Part shown: positions 17,922 to 26,837 of the stretch, piece after piece
How the letters are laid out: the number at the start of each line of letters is the position of its first letter
How positions within the stretch are numbered: position 1 is the first letter of the stretch
Origin: Marinoscillum furvescens DSM 4134
GTDB lineage: Bacteria > Bacteroidota > Bacteroidia > Cytophagales > Cyclobacteriaceae
DNA length: 64,000 nt
Assembly: GCF_003386095.1 (NCBI RefSeq)
Contig: NZ_QREG01000001.1
Location: 124,001 to 188,000, forward strand
Direction: 5' to 3'
Translations under genes and position numbers: made by a program
The notes under the pieces: generated by a model
Told to the model about the DNA's origin: nothing
The model's database searches: none
Seen by the model: the letters and a program-made list of their open reading frames with translations, nothing else

Positions 17922-18618
17922 CGTAACCGGCAAATTTCCGCAGGCAGAAATACTGAAAATTGTGTGCGCGCCCTGTAGAAGCAGTAAAACCCCAAATTAC
18001 CTGGGTAGCTCCTCCAAAAACATCGTTGATTAAATCTCTTTTTCGCCGCACAACTTCACGCCCATCCCAAAACACCTGAATAAGCTGATCTTCCGGTCGC
18101 CACCGAAATCGAAAATCATGCAGATAGTCATCCTCTATATTGTAAGTGCTATCTGATCCAAACCAGGACTCCTGATGTCTGCTCACACCATTTTCCAAAT
18201 AAGCCACATGATCACACATTGGGTCATTCTGAACGGAATTTGGATAGGTATCAAACTCCACAGCCACAGACGGTGCTATCCCCACCCCCTGACTGAAAGG
18301 GTTGAACTGACCGTAGCCCATACACTCTCCCCACTGCCCATACGCATCATAGCCCCGCTGATCATTGTGGATCACAAAAGTGATACCGTCAGCGCCCTCA
18401 TCTTTATCACCGAGATACAAATCAAACTGAATCTCAAAAAAGCGAGTAAGATCCAAAGGCGAATGGTTATAGGCTAAGCCTTCTGCATAGGGCTGATCAG
18501 GAGTTAGCTGTATGCATCCATCCTGCATGGGCGCAGCAGTGCCAAGAAAGTAGTATTGGGCTTTTGCAAAATATGTTCCCAACAACACAGCGGTAAAAAT
18601 CATCAACCTCATAGCCAT
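17893..18618 (-). CDS. Secreted L-type (legume-like) lectin domain protein
   Basis: This protein of about 241 residues has a signal peptide (MRLMIFTAVLLGTYFAKAQ). The body matches L-type lectin folds: an early PDQPYAEGLAYNHSPLDL strand, FEIQFDLYLGDKDEGADGITFVIHND, the metal-site motif VEFDTYPN, and a final GFTASTGRAHN strand. Legume-type lectins bind sugars with Ca and Mn. The calcium-site aspartates appear present in GADGITF and EFDTYPN. Starts at 18618 or 18612 give a proper signal peptide, whereas the longer in-frame start at 18648 does not. It probably ends in the periplasm or outside the cell. No sorting domain is seen. Confidence 0.82.
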   Translation of the reverse strand: MAMRLMIFTAVLLGTYFAKAQYYFLGTAAPMQDGCIQLTPDQPYAEGLAYNHSPLDLTRFFEIQFDLYLGDKDEGADGITFVIHNDQRGYDAYGQWGECMGYGQFNPFSQGVGIAPSVAVEFDTYPNSVQNDPMCDHVAYLENGVSRHQESWFGSDSTYNIEDDYLHDFRFRWRPEDQLIQVFWDGREVVRRKRDLINDVFGGATQVIWGFTASTGRAHNFQYFCLRKFAGYVRVETDKNG

Positions 18619-18752
18619 CAGTTTACAGATACAACACCTAAGAAACACTTATGATTGACCAGCCCCTCACATTCTTTCGGCATCACGCCAAAAGTAGTCC
18701 TGCTGACGCCTGATTTTTTACATTCTCTCCATAGGGTTTGCTCGATTAAAAT

Positions 18753-18760
18753 TAGATTTG
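18753..18760 (+). promoter_or_regulatory. Possible -7 promoter box of pcrA
   Basis: TAGATTTG matches the Bacteroidota TAnnTTTG element exactly and ends only 4 bases before the pcrA ATG. If functional, the transcript would be nearly leaderless. No TTG is found at the standard distance upstream. Confidence 0.3.
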
Positions 18761-18764
18761 CGGG

Positions 18765-21038
18765 ATGGCAAGTGAAGTGCAGGACGACTATCTGAAAGAG
18801 CTCAATCCCCCTCAACGTGAAGGTGTAGTTAATACCGAAGGACCTACCATGCTGATAGCTGGCGCAGGCTCAGGCAAAACCCGTGTTTTGACCTACCGGA
18901 TTGCTCATCTCATGAAGTTTCACAAGGTGGATCCTTTCAACATCATGGCGCTGACCTTTACCAACAAAGCAGCACGTGAAATGCGTGAGCGGATAGAAGG
19001 CGTAGTGGGCGGAGAAGCCAAAAACCTGTACATGGGCACGTTTCACTCCGTTTTTGCACGCATACTGAGAGCTGAGGCATCTAAGCTCGGCTACTCCAGC
19101 AACTTCACCATTTACGATACCGATGACTCCAAAACGCTCATCAAGCAAATCGTAAAAGAACAAGGACTAGACGACAAGCTCTACAAACCAAACGTGGTGC
19201 TCAATAGAATCTCAGCCGCCAAAAACCGACTGATCAGCTGGAGAGACTACATCAATAATCCCGTTTTTACCGAGGATGATGCATCAAACATGCGTCCTGA
19301 GATGGGAAAGTTGTACCAAACCTATGCCTTACGCTGCTACAAGGCAGATGCGATGGATTTTGATGACTTGCTCTTCAATACCAATGTACTGCTACAAGAA
19401 CACACCGAAGTGCTCAACAAATACCAGCAGCGCTTTCATTACCTGCTGATCGACGAGTTTCAGGATACCAACATCTCCCAATACCAGATTGCCAAGAAAT
19501 TGGCGGCAGTGCGCGAAAACATCTGCGTAGTAGGTGATGACGCACAAAGTATCTATGCGTTCCGGGGAGCAGACATTCAAAACATTCTCAATTTTGAGCG
19601 GGACTACCCCGACCTCAAAGTGATCAAGCTGGAGCAAAACTATCGATCCACCAAAACGATCGTAAATGCCGCCAACTCGGTAATCAACCGAAACACCGCG
19701 CAGCTGAAAAAGAACGTCTGGACGGACAATGAAGACGGTGACCTCATAGAGCTGATAAAAGCTACTTCGGATAACGAAGAAGGCAAACTGATTGCTTCTT
19801 CTATATTTGAAACCAAGATGCAAAGTCAGGCAAAAAACAATGACTTTGCCATCCTCTACCGTACCAATAGTCAGTCTCGTGCGATGGAGGAAGCCTTGCG
19901 CCGCAACAACCTCAAATACCGCGTGGTAGGTGGCTTATCCTTCTACCAGCGCAAAGAAATCAAGGACCTGATCGCCTATTTGCGGTTTATCGTCAACCCA
20001 AACGACGAGCAGGCCATGCGGCGAAGCATCAACCTCCCCAAAAGAGGCATAGGTCCTGGCACCGTAGAAAAACTAGTAGTAGCATCTGCAGAGCACGGCA
20101 AGTCGCTATGGGACATCATGGACAATGCACAGTTTTATATAAGCGGACGTGGAGGCAAGCAGGTGGAAGAGTATGTGAGCCTGATCAAAAGCTTTCGCCT
20201 CACAGCTGAAAAGAAAGACGCCTACGACTGTGCAGCGCAGGTAGCCAAAAACACTGGTATCCTCAAGGAGCTCTATGCCGACAAGACCATAGAAGGCATG
20301 AGCCGGTACGAAAACGTACAGGAACTCCTCAATGCCATCAAGGAATTTACCGATGATCCTGAGCGCACCGACAAAAGCCTCAGCGCTTTCCTACAGGAGG
20401 TTACGCTACTCACAGACGAAGATCGCAATGCCGACCCAGAGGAAGCCATCACGCTGATGACCATCCACATGGCCAAGGGACTGGAGTTTAACTACGTGTA
20501 CATCGTAGGCCTGGAAGAGGAGCTGTTTCCATCACAAATGATGCTCAGCAGTCGGGCCGACCTGGAGGAGGAAAGACGCCTGTTTTATGTAGCTATCACC
20601 AGAGCAAAGAAAAAGCTCCACCTAAGCTATGCACTTAACCGGTATAGATTTGGAAGGCTAAAAGCCTGTGAGCCCAGCCGGTTTTTGGAGGAAGTAGATC
20701 CTCAGTTTATCAAAGTAAATAAGAAGTTTTCGAGCACAGCTCCGCTATCATCGGCGGACAGCTACGTGACCAAAAACTTTGTAAATAACCTCAAGAAAGA
20801 CCGTAGCAATCGCAAATTTGCTTCGGCACCCCAACATCAACCAAGCGCAGATTTTAAACCTAGCGACACCTCTAAACTTGCTGAAGGCATGCTGGTGGAG
20901 CACCCTAAGTTTGGCTTTGGTAAAGTCACAGTAATTGACGCGGAAGGTGCCAACAAGAAGGCACGCGTGGATTTTGAAAAAGCGGGAGAAAAGACATTAT
21001 TGTTGAGTTTTGCTAAACTACGAATCGTTGAAGATTAA
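18765..21038 (+). CDS. pcrA: ATP-dependent DNA helicase PcrA/UvrD
   Basis: This 757-residue superfamily 1A helicase unwinds DNA 3' to 5' in nucleotide-excision and mismatch repair and removes RecA. Motifs in order: Q motif LNPPQREGV, Walker A AGAGSGKT with K38, motif II DEFQDTN, motif III GDDAQSIYAFRGA, motif IV-V QNYRS and TIHMAKGLEF, and motif VI VAITRAKKKL. The C-terminal module EGMLVEHPKFGFGKVTVID is the Tudor-like domain that contacts RNA polymerase in PcrA. Length is typical. The next gene starts inside its 3' end. Confidence 0.96.
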   Translation: MASEVQDDYLKELNPPQREGVVNTEGPTMLIAGAGSGKTRVLTYRIAHLMKFHKVDPFNIMALTFTNKAAREMRERIEGVVGGEAKNLYMGTFHSVFARILRAEASKLGYSSNFTIYDTDDSKTLIKQIVKEQGLDDKLYKPNVVLNRISAAKNRLISWRDYINNPVFTEDDASNMRPEMGKLYQTYALRCYKADAMDFDDLLFNTNVLLQEHTEVLNKYQQRFHYLLIDEFQDTNISQYQIAKKLAAVRENICVVGDDAQSIYAFRGADIQNILNFERDYPDLKVIKLEQNYRSTKTIVNAANSVINRNTAQLKKNVWTDNEDGDLIELIKATSDNEEGKLIASSIFETKMQSQAKNNDFAILYRTNSQSRAMEEALRRNNLKYRVVGGLSFYQRKEIKDLIAYLRFIVNPNDEQAMRRSINLPKRGIGPGTVEKLVVASAEHGKSLWDIMDNAQFYISGRGGKQVEEYVSLIKSFRLTAEKKDAYDCAAQVAKNTGILKELYADKTIEGMSRYENVQELLNAIKEFTDDPERTDKSLSAFLQEVTLLTDEDRNADPEEAITLMTIHMAKGLEFNYVYIVGLEEELFPSQMMLSSRADLEEERRLFYVAITRAKKKLHLSYALNRYRFGRLKACEPSRFLEEVDPQFIKVNKKFSSTAPLSSADSYVTKNFVNNLKKDRSNRKFASAPQHQPSADFKPSDTSKLAEGMLVEHPKFGFGKVTVIDAEGANKKARVDFEKAGEKTLLLSFAKLRIVED

Positions 21039-21381
21039 TTATCACAAGAAGAAGTTCAAGGCCGTAGACAACAGTGCTACTGGCGAAGTGGATCAGAATA
21101 CCCTATTTCATTACTCTCAGGAGGGAGATGTGCTCTGGGCTGTATATCAGGGCTCCAAAATCCGTCTTGGCACCATCACTGGTGTAGTAAAAGAAGACGG
21201 CACGCTGGAGTTTTCCTACCAGCATGTAAACGAACATGGAGAGATAAAAAGTGGCAAGTGTGTATCGCAGCCCGAGATCCTTGAAGATGGCCGTATCAAA
21301 CTACATGAGCAATGGCAGTGGGACAATGATGGCTCCAGGGGAGAATCTATACTGGAAGAAGTGAAACTCAGCGACAATTAA
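21028..21381 (+). CDS. Conserved small cytosolic protein (often labelled N-acetylglutamate synthase)
   Basis: This protein of about 117 residues has alternating strands and the family pattern FKAVDNSATGEV, LFHYSQEGDVLWAVYQG and a C-terminal LHEQWQWDND...GES.LEE. Close relatives in Bacteroidota are commonly labelled n-acetylglutamate synthase, but no GNAT or kinase-fold motif is visible, so that label is not supported. The start is probably the TTG at 21028 (MKINYHKKKF reading), overlapping pcrA by 11 bp; a TTG at 21010 is an alternative. No SD or ATG candidate is better placed. It is co-transcribed with pcrA. Confidence 0.75.
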   Translation: MKINYHKKKFKAVDNSATGEVDQNTLFHYSQEGDVLWAVYQGSKIRLGTITGVVKEDGTLEFSYQHVNEHGEIKSGKCVSQPEILEDGRIKLHEQWQWDNDGSRGESILEEVKLSDN

Positions 21382-22040
21382 GTCGCTGACTGTTCACGTT
21401 TCAACTTTTCGATATCTTCGATCAGCCGGGCCATTTCCAATGGCAAAGTGCCATTATAGACGCCTCGGATGTGCATATTAGGATCTATTAGCACGATGTT
21501 TTCGGTGTGCAAAAAGTTACTTTCATCGGTTACGGATTTACCAAAACCCTCGTCAGCAAAGTACGACGATCTACCTAACTGATAAATTTGCTTTTTGTCA
21601 CCCGTAAGTAGCAGCCATTTGTGGCTGAGGATTCCTCTTTGGGCTGCATAGTCCCTAAGAACGGCCACACTATCCACCCAGGGCATTACCGAGTGAGACA
21701 CTAGCATCACCTGATCGTCATCCAGATATGCCTGCTGCACCCGATCCAGGTTGCTGGCCATCCGCGGACAAATAGTAGGACAAATCGTAAAGAAAAAGTT
21801 GGCTACATAAATTTTCCCTAAAAGACTATCACGGGTTACGGGCTCACCGAGCTGATTGGTCAGGTTGAAATCTCCGATGGCATGTAAGCCACTAGCCGAC
21901 GAGCGCTCGATCCATTCTGGAGTGAAGTCCGCCTGATTATAATAAGGCAAAGGCACCTCCGTAGGCCCTTGATTTTTCGCACTACAACCCGCCAAAACCA
22001 GCAGAATGAGTATCCATCCGATCCATTTATTTCTTTGCAT
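21378..22040 (-). CDS. SCO1/SenC-family copper lipoprotein
   Basis: This 220-residue protein has a lipobox (LVLAGC19) and a thioredoxin-fold body. The copper-binding residues of the family are present: C87 and C91 in FFFTICPTICP, and H178 in ESNFLHTENIVL. SCO1 proteins deliver copper to the CuA site of cytochrome c oxidase or act as thiol-disulfide reductants in the periplasm. The ATG at 22040 is preferred over a GTG at 22049. It overlaps the upstream lipoprotein gene by 14 bp. It is the last gene of a three-gene lipoprotein operon. Confidence 0.92.
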   Translation of the reverse strand: MQRNKWIGWILILLVLAGCSAKNQGPTEVPLPYYNQADFTPEWIERSSASGLHAIGDFNLTNQLGEPVTRDSLLGKIYVANFFFTICPTICPRMASNLDRVQQAYLDDDQVMLVSHSVMPWVDSVAVLRDYAAQRGILSHKWLLLTGDKKQIYQLGRSSYFADEGFGKSVTDESNFLHTENIVLIDPNMHIRGVYNGTLPLEMARLIEDIEKLKREQSAT

Positions 22041-22623
22041 AAATTGCACTACTTAGTTTCTTAATTCGCTCCGCCTCTGTATCGATGTTTTTGCATCGCT
22101 TGATGCCCACCAGCCCATAACGCCTTCCATCTTCGCGCACTACATAGTTGGAGCGAAGTTTACCATCCGGACGCCAGACTTTTTGAGTACCAAAAGGCCT
22201 GCCCTCCACATAGTTCATGAGCCTCGCAGGGCTTCCATCGTCATACCACTCTTCGTGGGTGCCTACGCTAAGGCCATTTTCAAAGTGGTATTTAAACTGC
22301 CTGGCACCGTTTTCATGATATCCTCTATGGGTACCGTGTTTTTCGCCGGCCAGGTAAGTCCGCCTTGAGCGGATACTTCCATCTGGATGAAAGGTCCAGG
22401 ATGGCCCCTCTTTCAATCCATTCAAGTATCCTGATTTCTTTTTCATTGTCGCGTCTGGATAATAACTCACCAGGTATCCAGAAAAGGGTGCTTCCTTGAG
22501 AAGCACCCTTCCGGCTGGATCATACGCAACATCCGAACGGCTTTCGGATACCTCTACTGAAGGCACGCCCGCACAACCCAGTACCAGCCAAACAATGATC
22601 GTAAATAAGCTTAATGATTTCAT
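22027..22623 (-). CDS. MORN-repeat lipoprotein (YwqK-like)
   Basis: This 198-residue lipoprotein has a signal peptide ending in LGCAG. The body is a series of about 20-residue repeats of the type YYPDATMKKKSGYLNGLKEG, FHPDGSIRSRRTYLAGEKHG and YHENGARQFKYHFENGLSVG. This is the YwqK/MORN_2 pattern (toxin-antitoxin YwqK label in databases, a misnomer here). It sits between a YHYH protein and SCO1 with a 3-bp gap and an overlap respectively, so all three are co-expressed on the cell surface or in the periplasm. No catalytic residues are apparent. Confidence 0.82.
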   Translation of the reverse strand: MKSLSLFTIIVWLVLGCAGVPSVEVSESRSDVAYDPAGRVLLKEAPFSGYLVSYYPDATMKKKSGYLNGLKEGPSWTFHPDGSIRSRRTYLAGEKHGTHRGYHENGARQFKYHFENGLSVGTHEEWYDDGSPARLMNYVEGRPFGTQKVWRPDGKLRSNYVVREDGRRYGLVGIKRCKNIDTEAERIKKLSSAIYAKK

Positions 22624-22626
22624 TTT

Positions 22627-23412
22627 CTAGAAGGTCACCGTACCAGTCGCTCCGAAAAAGCCATCCCCATTGATCCAGGGGAGGTCATCAGTAATGTGGT
22701 AGTGGTAAATGCCATCTGGAAATTCCGCTGTAGCAGACACATGGCCGTGATAATCGTCCAGGTCACTATTGGTGATTCGTTTACCATTCTCCTCTGGTCC
22801 GTATACAGGAAATCCATCCATCAACAGCCCAATAAAGGCGGAATTACCCTTGGAAGCGGTGAGGTAAACAGGCTCGTTGTGATAGTGGTACATTCCCCGG
22901 TCTTGTGGATGACCTTCGTATTGATCAAAGGTATTGAGCTCGTCCAGAATGTCATCTCCGGGTGCCGCTTGCTGATTAAACAGCACCACACCATTTATAG
23001 CAATGCCCATCGGACCCATAGGGGTGGACTCTTTGGTAGTAGCCTCTGCTGGATATCTAGGCACTTTGAAAACAATATCTTGCGCCTCTATATTGTTAGG
23101 GTTTTTCTTAAAATCAGGATTATTAGGCTCATTATAAGGCTCGTAGAGTTCATGATTCTGAGCATAATACATGCTCTTGTGATCAGGCTCATTGTGCGAA
23201 GTGATGGTGAGCTCATTTTCACCTACCACTACAGTCACGGATTCGTCGTAGTAAAACTTCTCCGCCAGCACACTTATGTCCGGTCCTTTATCCCCTTCTT
23301 GCTGTTCTTCCTCTTCCTGCTGATCTGCCACCGCATCCTCTACAGCATCACATGCTGAAAATGTCAGTATAGCACTCAATAGCAAACCAGATAATACGCG
23401 ATACTTTTTCAT
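22627..23412 (-). CDS. YHYH-domain lipoprotein
   Basis: This 261-residue secreted protein has a lipobox (ILTFSAC) followed by an acidic linker (EEEEQQEGD) and the YHYH domain. Two copies of the eponymous motif are visible (GMYHYH, GIYHYH), with GVVLFNQQAAPGDD and GFPVYGPEENG between them. YHYH proteins are periplasmic and of unknown function; the histidines suggest metal binding. The ATG at 23412 gives a proper signal peptide; an in-frame start at 23454 would add 14 residues before it. It heads the operon with the MORN lipoprotein and SCO1, which hints at a copper-linked role. Confidence 0.88.
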   Translation of the reverse strand: MKKYRVLSGLLLSAILTFSACDAVEDAVADQQEEEEQQEGDKGPDISVLAEKFYYDESVTVVVGENELTITSHNEPDHKSMYYAQNHELYEPYNEPNNPDFKKNPNNIEAQDIVFKVPRYPAEATTKESTPMGPMGIAINGVVLFNQQAAPGDDILDELNTFDQYEGHPQDRGMYHYHNEPVYLTASKGNSAFIGLLMDGFPVYGPEENGKRITNSDLDDYHGHVSATAEFPDGIYHYHITDDLPWINGDGFFGATGTVTF

Positions 23413-23478
23413 AAGATATTTTTGTTTGGTTGATGATAAAAAGGCAACCTTCAAAAATACCCTACCTTAATTCCAAAT

Positions 23479-24237
23479 TTAATTTCCTGACGCACTAATT
23501 ACTGCAGAAAGCTCTCCTAAAACCCCTTTCCCAAGCTTCACCACCTCACCTATTACGATGATTGCCGGCGAACCGATGGTTTCTTTTTCTACTTGATCTT
23601 GTATAGTAGCCAGCGTTCCCCATACTGATCGCTCTTCCGGAAGGGTTCCATTTTGGATAATAGCCACTGGCTCGTCTTGCCCCCGCACATCAGCCACGCG
23701 CTCCACGATGGTGTTTAACTGACGCATGCCCATGAGAATGACAAGGGTAGCCTGCGAACGAGCAGCTATTCGCAAATCATCAGAAACCTCCAAACTGGTA
23801 GTAGTACCCGTCATTACCCAAAAACTTGTGGACACTCCTCGAGAAGTAGCAGGAATTTGTGACAAAGCCGGCACAGCTAGTGCACTGGTAATCCCCGGCA
23901 CTACCTCTACCTCCATACCATGGCTTTTGGCATGAGCGAGCTCCTCATAGCCGCGCCCAAATACAAACGGGTCCCCACCCTTGAGCCGCACCACCGTATC
24001 ATATTTCTTACCATAGTCTACAATCATATCATTGATCAGCACTTGCTGAAACTGATGCAAACCACATTTTTTACCTACGTAAATTTTCTCACAATATGGA
24101 GCGCATATATCTAGCAACTCCTCATTTGCCAACGCATCATAAAGCACCACATCTGCTGATTTTAAGGCACTTACTGCCTTTAGCGTAATTAATTCCGGGT
24201 CTCCAGGTCCTGCTCCTACTACTATAAGTCTTGACAT
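23479..24237 (-). CDS. cobA: Uroporphyrinogen-III C-methyltransferase
   Basis: This 252-residue SumT-type enzyme uses two S-adenosylmethionine molecules to turn uroporphyrinogen III into precorrin-2, the first step to sirohaem. The motifs are intact: LIVVGAGPGDPELITLKA at the start, VRLKGGDPFVFGRGYEE, and the SAM loop VPGITSALAVPA. It is divergent from nirB, which needs sirohaem, and the shared 88-bp intergenic region has two TACGTA operators. The dehydrogenase/ferrochelatase needed to finish sirohaem (Met8/SirC type) is not in the window. Confidence 0.95.
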   Translation of the reverse strand: MSRLIVVGAGPGDPELITLKAVSALKSADVVLYDALANEELLDICAPYCEKIYVGKKCGLHQFQQVLINDMIVDYGKKYDTVVRLKGGDPFVFGRGYEELAHAKSHGMEVEVVPGITSALAVPALSQIPATSRGVSTSFWVMTGTTTSLEVSDDLRIAARSQATLVILMGMRQLNTIVERVADVRGQDEPVAIIQNGTLPEERSVWGTLATIQDQVEKETIGSPAIIVIGEVVKLGKGVLGELSAVISASGN

Positions 24238-24252
24238 AGCTTTTAAATTATT

Positions 24253-24268
24253 TTCGTAAATATACGTA
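24253..24268. promoter_or_regulatory. TACGTA-type operator (one mismatch) of nirB
   Basis: TTCGTA-AATA-TACGTA differs in one base from the 16-bp palindrome found at other promoters of the nitrate island. Its centre is 65.5 bases upstream of the nirB ATG, the same distance as in front of the NarK-type transporter gene. Confidence 0.6.
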
Positions 24269-24295
24269 TTTTCATTTTCATTTTTTAAGTATTAA

Positions 24296-24311
24296 TACGT
24301 AGTTTTACGTA
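24296..24311. promoter_or_regulatory. TACGTA-N4-TACGTA operator (perfect) of cobA/nirB
   Basis: TACGTAGTTTTACGTA is a perfect inverted repeat with a 4-base spacer. Its centre is 66.5 bases upstream of the cobA ATG and 14 bases before nirB. It could therefore activate cobA while competing with the nirB promoter region. The probable binder is the Crp/Fnr protein at 42833-43531 (inference). Confidence 0.7.
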
Positions 24312-24325
24312 AAAATTAATTGCGT

Positions 24326-26833
24326 ATGAAAAAGGTAATCGTCATCGGAAATGGCATGGTAGGCTATAAGTTTTGCGAAAAGCTTCGCGCTAAAGCAGAC
24401 GCATCCCAGATCTCCTTAATAGTATACGGAGAAGAGCCTTTACCAGCTTACGATAGAGTCCATTTGAGTGAGTATTTCACCAACCAGTCTGAAGAAGACC
24501 TCTACATGGCCCCACGCAGCTGGTATGACGAACATCAGGTCACGCTCAAAACCTCACAGCTTGTCACTACCATAAACCGCGACCAAAAAACCATACAGAC
24601 GCATACAGGAGATACAGAATCCTACGACTACCTCATACTGGCCACAGGGTCTCGCCCCATGGTGCCACCTATACAGGGCGTGGATAAAAAAGGGGTTTTC
24701 GTTTATCGCACTATCGAAGATCTGGAGCAGATCATAGCCTACGCTAAAACCGTAAAGCGAGGTGCTGTGCTCGGAGGCGGCCTGCTCGGACTGGAAGCAG
24801 CCAAAGCACTCATGGACCTCAGCCTGGATACACAGGTCATCGAATTTGCTCCGCGACTGATGCCACGCCAGCTGGATCAGGCAGGGTCCGACATGCTCAA
24901 AAGCAAAATAGAGTCCCTGGGCATACAGATATTACTCAACAAGAACACCTCACAAATCCGTGGCAATGGCAAGCTAGACGGGCTGGATTTTGCCGATGGC
25001 ACCACTCTGGAAACGGACATGCTCGTAATCTCCTGCGGTATTATCTCCCGTGATGAGTTGGCAGAGAAAACAGGACTGGAAACAGGAAAACGAGGAGGTT
25101 TCAAAGTAAATGAACAACTACAAACCAATGACCCCAACATATTTGCTATCGGTGAGGCAGCATCCTACAATGACATGGTCTATGGGCTTGTCGCGCCGGG
25201 CTATGACATGGCCGATACGGTAGTAGAGCAACTTATAGGCACTGGCAATAAAACCTTCACGGGAGCTGACATGTCTACCAAACTGAAGCTCATCGGTGTA
25301 GATGTAGCCAGTTTTGGGGATGCACTTGGCGATACACCTGGCTCCACTCCTATTGCTTTTGAAGACAAAAACACCGGCACCTACAAGCGCATAAATCTGT
25401 CATCGGACCGCAAAAAATTGCTTGGAGGCATCCTGGTCGGTGATTCTGAAGCCTACGGCATGCTCCTACAGATCACCCAAAATGGCATGGCATTACCGCC
25501 AAACCCTGAAGACCTGATCCTGGGAGCACGCGGTGGCGACAGTGGCACCGAAATGCAGCTTCCAGACACTGCTCAGATCTGCTCTTGCGAAAATGTAACC
25601 AAAGGAGATATCGTGTGCGCCATCAAAGACAAAGAGCTCACCGACTTAAATGAGGTACGTAGCTGCACCAAAGCCGGCACAGGCTGCGGAGCTTGCTCAC
25701 CAATGGTAGCTGATATTTTTACTGACACACTCAAAGCCATGGGCCAAACGGTTCGCAAAACCATTTGTGCGCACTTTGACTATACGCGTCAGGAGCTCTA
25801 TAGCCTCATCAAAGTAAAAAACATCAAAAGCTATGCTGAGCTACTCTCAGCATATGGCTCTGGGGATGGATGTGAAACGTGTAAGCCAGCAGTGGCTTCT
25901 CTTCTCGCCAGTATTTGGAACGAGCCCATTCTCAAGCAAGACACCATTCAGGATACCAATGACCGCTTCTTGGCCAACATCCAAAAAGGAGGTAGCTACT
26001 CTGTGGTACCACGCGTACCCGGAGGAGAGATCACCCCTGACAAGCTCATTGCCATCGGAGCTGTTGCTAAAAAATACGACTTGTACACAAAAATTACCGG
26101 AGGCCAGCGTATCGATCTATTTGGGGCCCGCCTCAATGACCTGCCGAAAATATGGCGCGAATTAATTGACGCAGGTTTTGAGAGCGGCCATGCCTACGGT
26201 AAAGCCCTTCGCACTGTAAAAAGCTGCGTAGGGTCCACCTGGTGCCGGTACGGCCTTCATGATTCTGTGGGGTTTGCCATCGAGATCGAAAATCGATACA
26301 AAGGCATCCGCTCTCCCCACAAACTCAAGGGGGGCGTATCCGGTTGCCGGCGTGAGTGTGCGGAAGCTCAGGGCAAAGACTTTGGACTGATAGCTACCGA
26401 AGTAGGCTACAACCTCTACGTTTGTGGCAACGGAGGAGCCAATCCTCAACATGCTCAGCTACTCGCCGGTGACATAGATGAAAAGACCGCCATTAAGTAC
26501 CTGGATCGCTTCCTGATGTTTTACATACGAACGGCTGAACCGCTAAACAGAACTTCCGTTTGGCTCAACAAACTGGAAGGAGGCATCGACTACCTACGTG
26601 ATGTGGTAGTAAACGATAGCCTGGGCCTTGGCGAAGAGCTAGAAAAAGACATGCAAGCGCTCATCGCAGCCTACCACTGCGAATGGAAAGAAGCAATCAG
26701 CAACCCAACCATGCAAGCCAAATTCAAGCATTTTGCCAATACCGACGATCACGACCCTACCCAGCACTTTGTACCCATGAGGGAAATGAAAAAGCCAGCA
26801 GAATGGGGACTGGTTGCCAACGAAACGAAATAA
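24326..26833 (+). CDS. nirB: Nitrite reductase [NAD(P)H] large subunit
   Basis: This 835-residue cytosolic enzyme reduces nitrite to ammonium with six electrons. Domains in order: FAD/NAD(P)-binding reductase (about 1-400, IVIGNGMVGYKFCEKL start), BFD-like [2Fe-2S] region with cysteines in ICSCENVTKGD and GTGCGACSP (about 415-470), a second CETC site, then the nitrite/sulfite reductase core. The sirohaem-[4Fe-4S] ligands are C634 and C640 (SCVGSTWC) and C674 and C678 (GCRREC). The ATG at 24326 is chosen over a TTG six bases upstream. It is followed after 4 bp by nirD. Confidence 0.97.
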   Translation: MKKVIVIGNGMVGYKFCEKLRAKADASQISLIVYGEEPLPAYDRVHLSEYFTNQSEEDLYMAPRSWYDEHQVTLKTSQLVTTINRDQKTIQTHTGDTESYDYLILATGSRPMVPPIQGVDKKGVFVYRTIEDLEQIIAYAKTVKRGAVLGGGLLGLEAAKALMDLSLDTQVIEFAPRLMPRQLDQAGSDMLKSKIESLGIQILLNKNTSQIRGNGKLDGLDFADGTTLETDMLVISCGIISRDELAEKTGLETGKRGGFKVNEQLQTNDPNIFAIGEAASYNDMVYGLVAPGYDMADTVVEQLIGTGNKTFTGADMSTKLKLIGVDVASFGDALGDTPGSTPIAFEDKNTGTYKRINLSSDRKKLLGGILVGDSEAYGMLLQITQNGMALPPNPEDLILGARGGDSGTEMQLPDTAQICSCENVTKGDIVCAIKDKELTDLNEVRSCTKAGTGCGACSPMVADIFTDTLKAMGQTVRKTICAHFDYTRQELYSLIKVKNIKSYAELLSAYGSGDGCETCKPAVASLLASIWNEPILKQDTIQDTNDRFLANIQKGGSYSVVPRVPGGEITPDKLIAIGAVAKKYDLYTKITGGQRIDLFGARLNDLPKIWRELIDAGFESGHAYGKALRTVKSCVGSTWCRYGLHDSVGFAIEIENRYKGIRSPHKLKGGVSGCRRECAEAQGKDFGLIATEVGYNLYVCGNGGANPQHAQLLAGDIDEKTAIKYLDRFLMFYIRTAEPLNRTSVWLNKLEGGIDYLRDVVVNDSLGLGEELEKDMQALIAAYHCEWKEAISNPTMQAKFKHFANTDDHDPTQHFVPMREMKKPAEWGLVANETK

Positions 26834-26837
26834 CACT

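Noticed and set aside
19392-19823. 143-residue reverse frame inside pcrA
   Set aside because: It lies opposite helicase motifs that are fully conserved; no independent evidence for coding.
21028-21381. N-acetylglutamate synthase function
   Set aside because: The name is used for relatives, but no acetyltransferase or amino-acid-kinase motif is present in this short protein.
22696-23358. 220-residue open frame on the forward strand inside the YHYH gene
   Set aside because: It is antisense to a gene with a clear signal peptide and YHYH motifs, has no recognisable domain, and its composition follows from the opposite strand.
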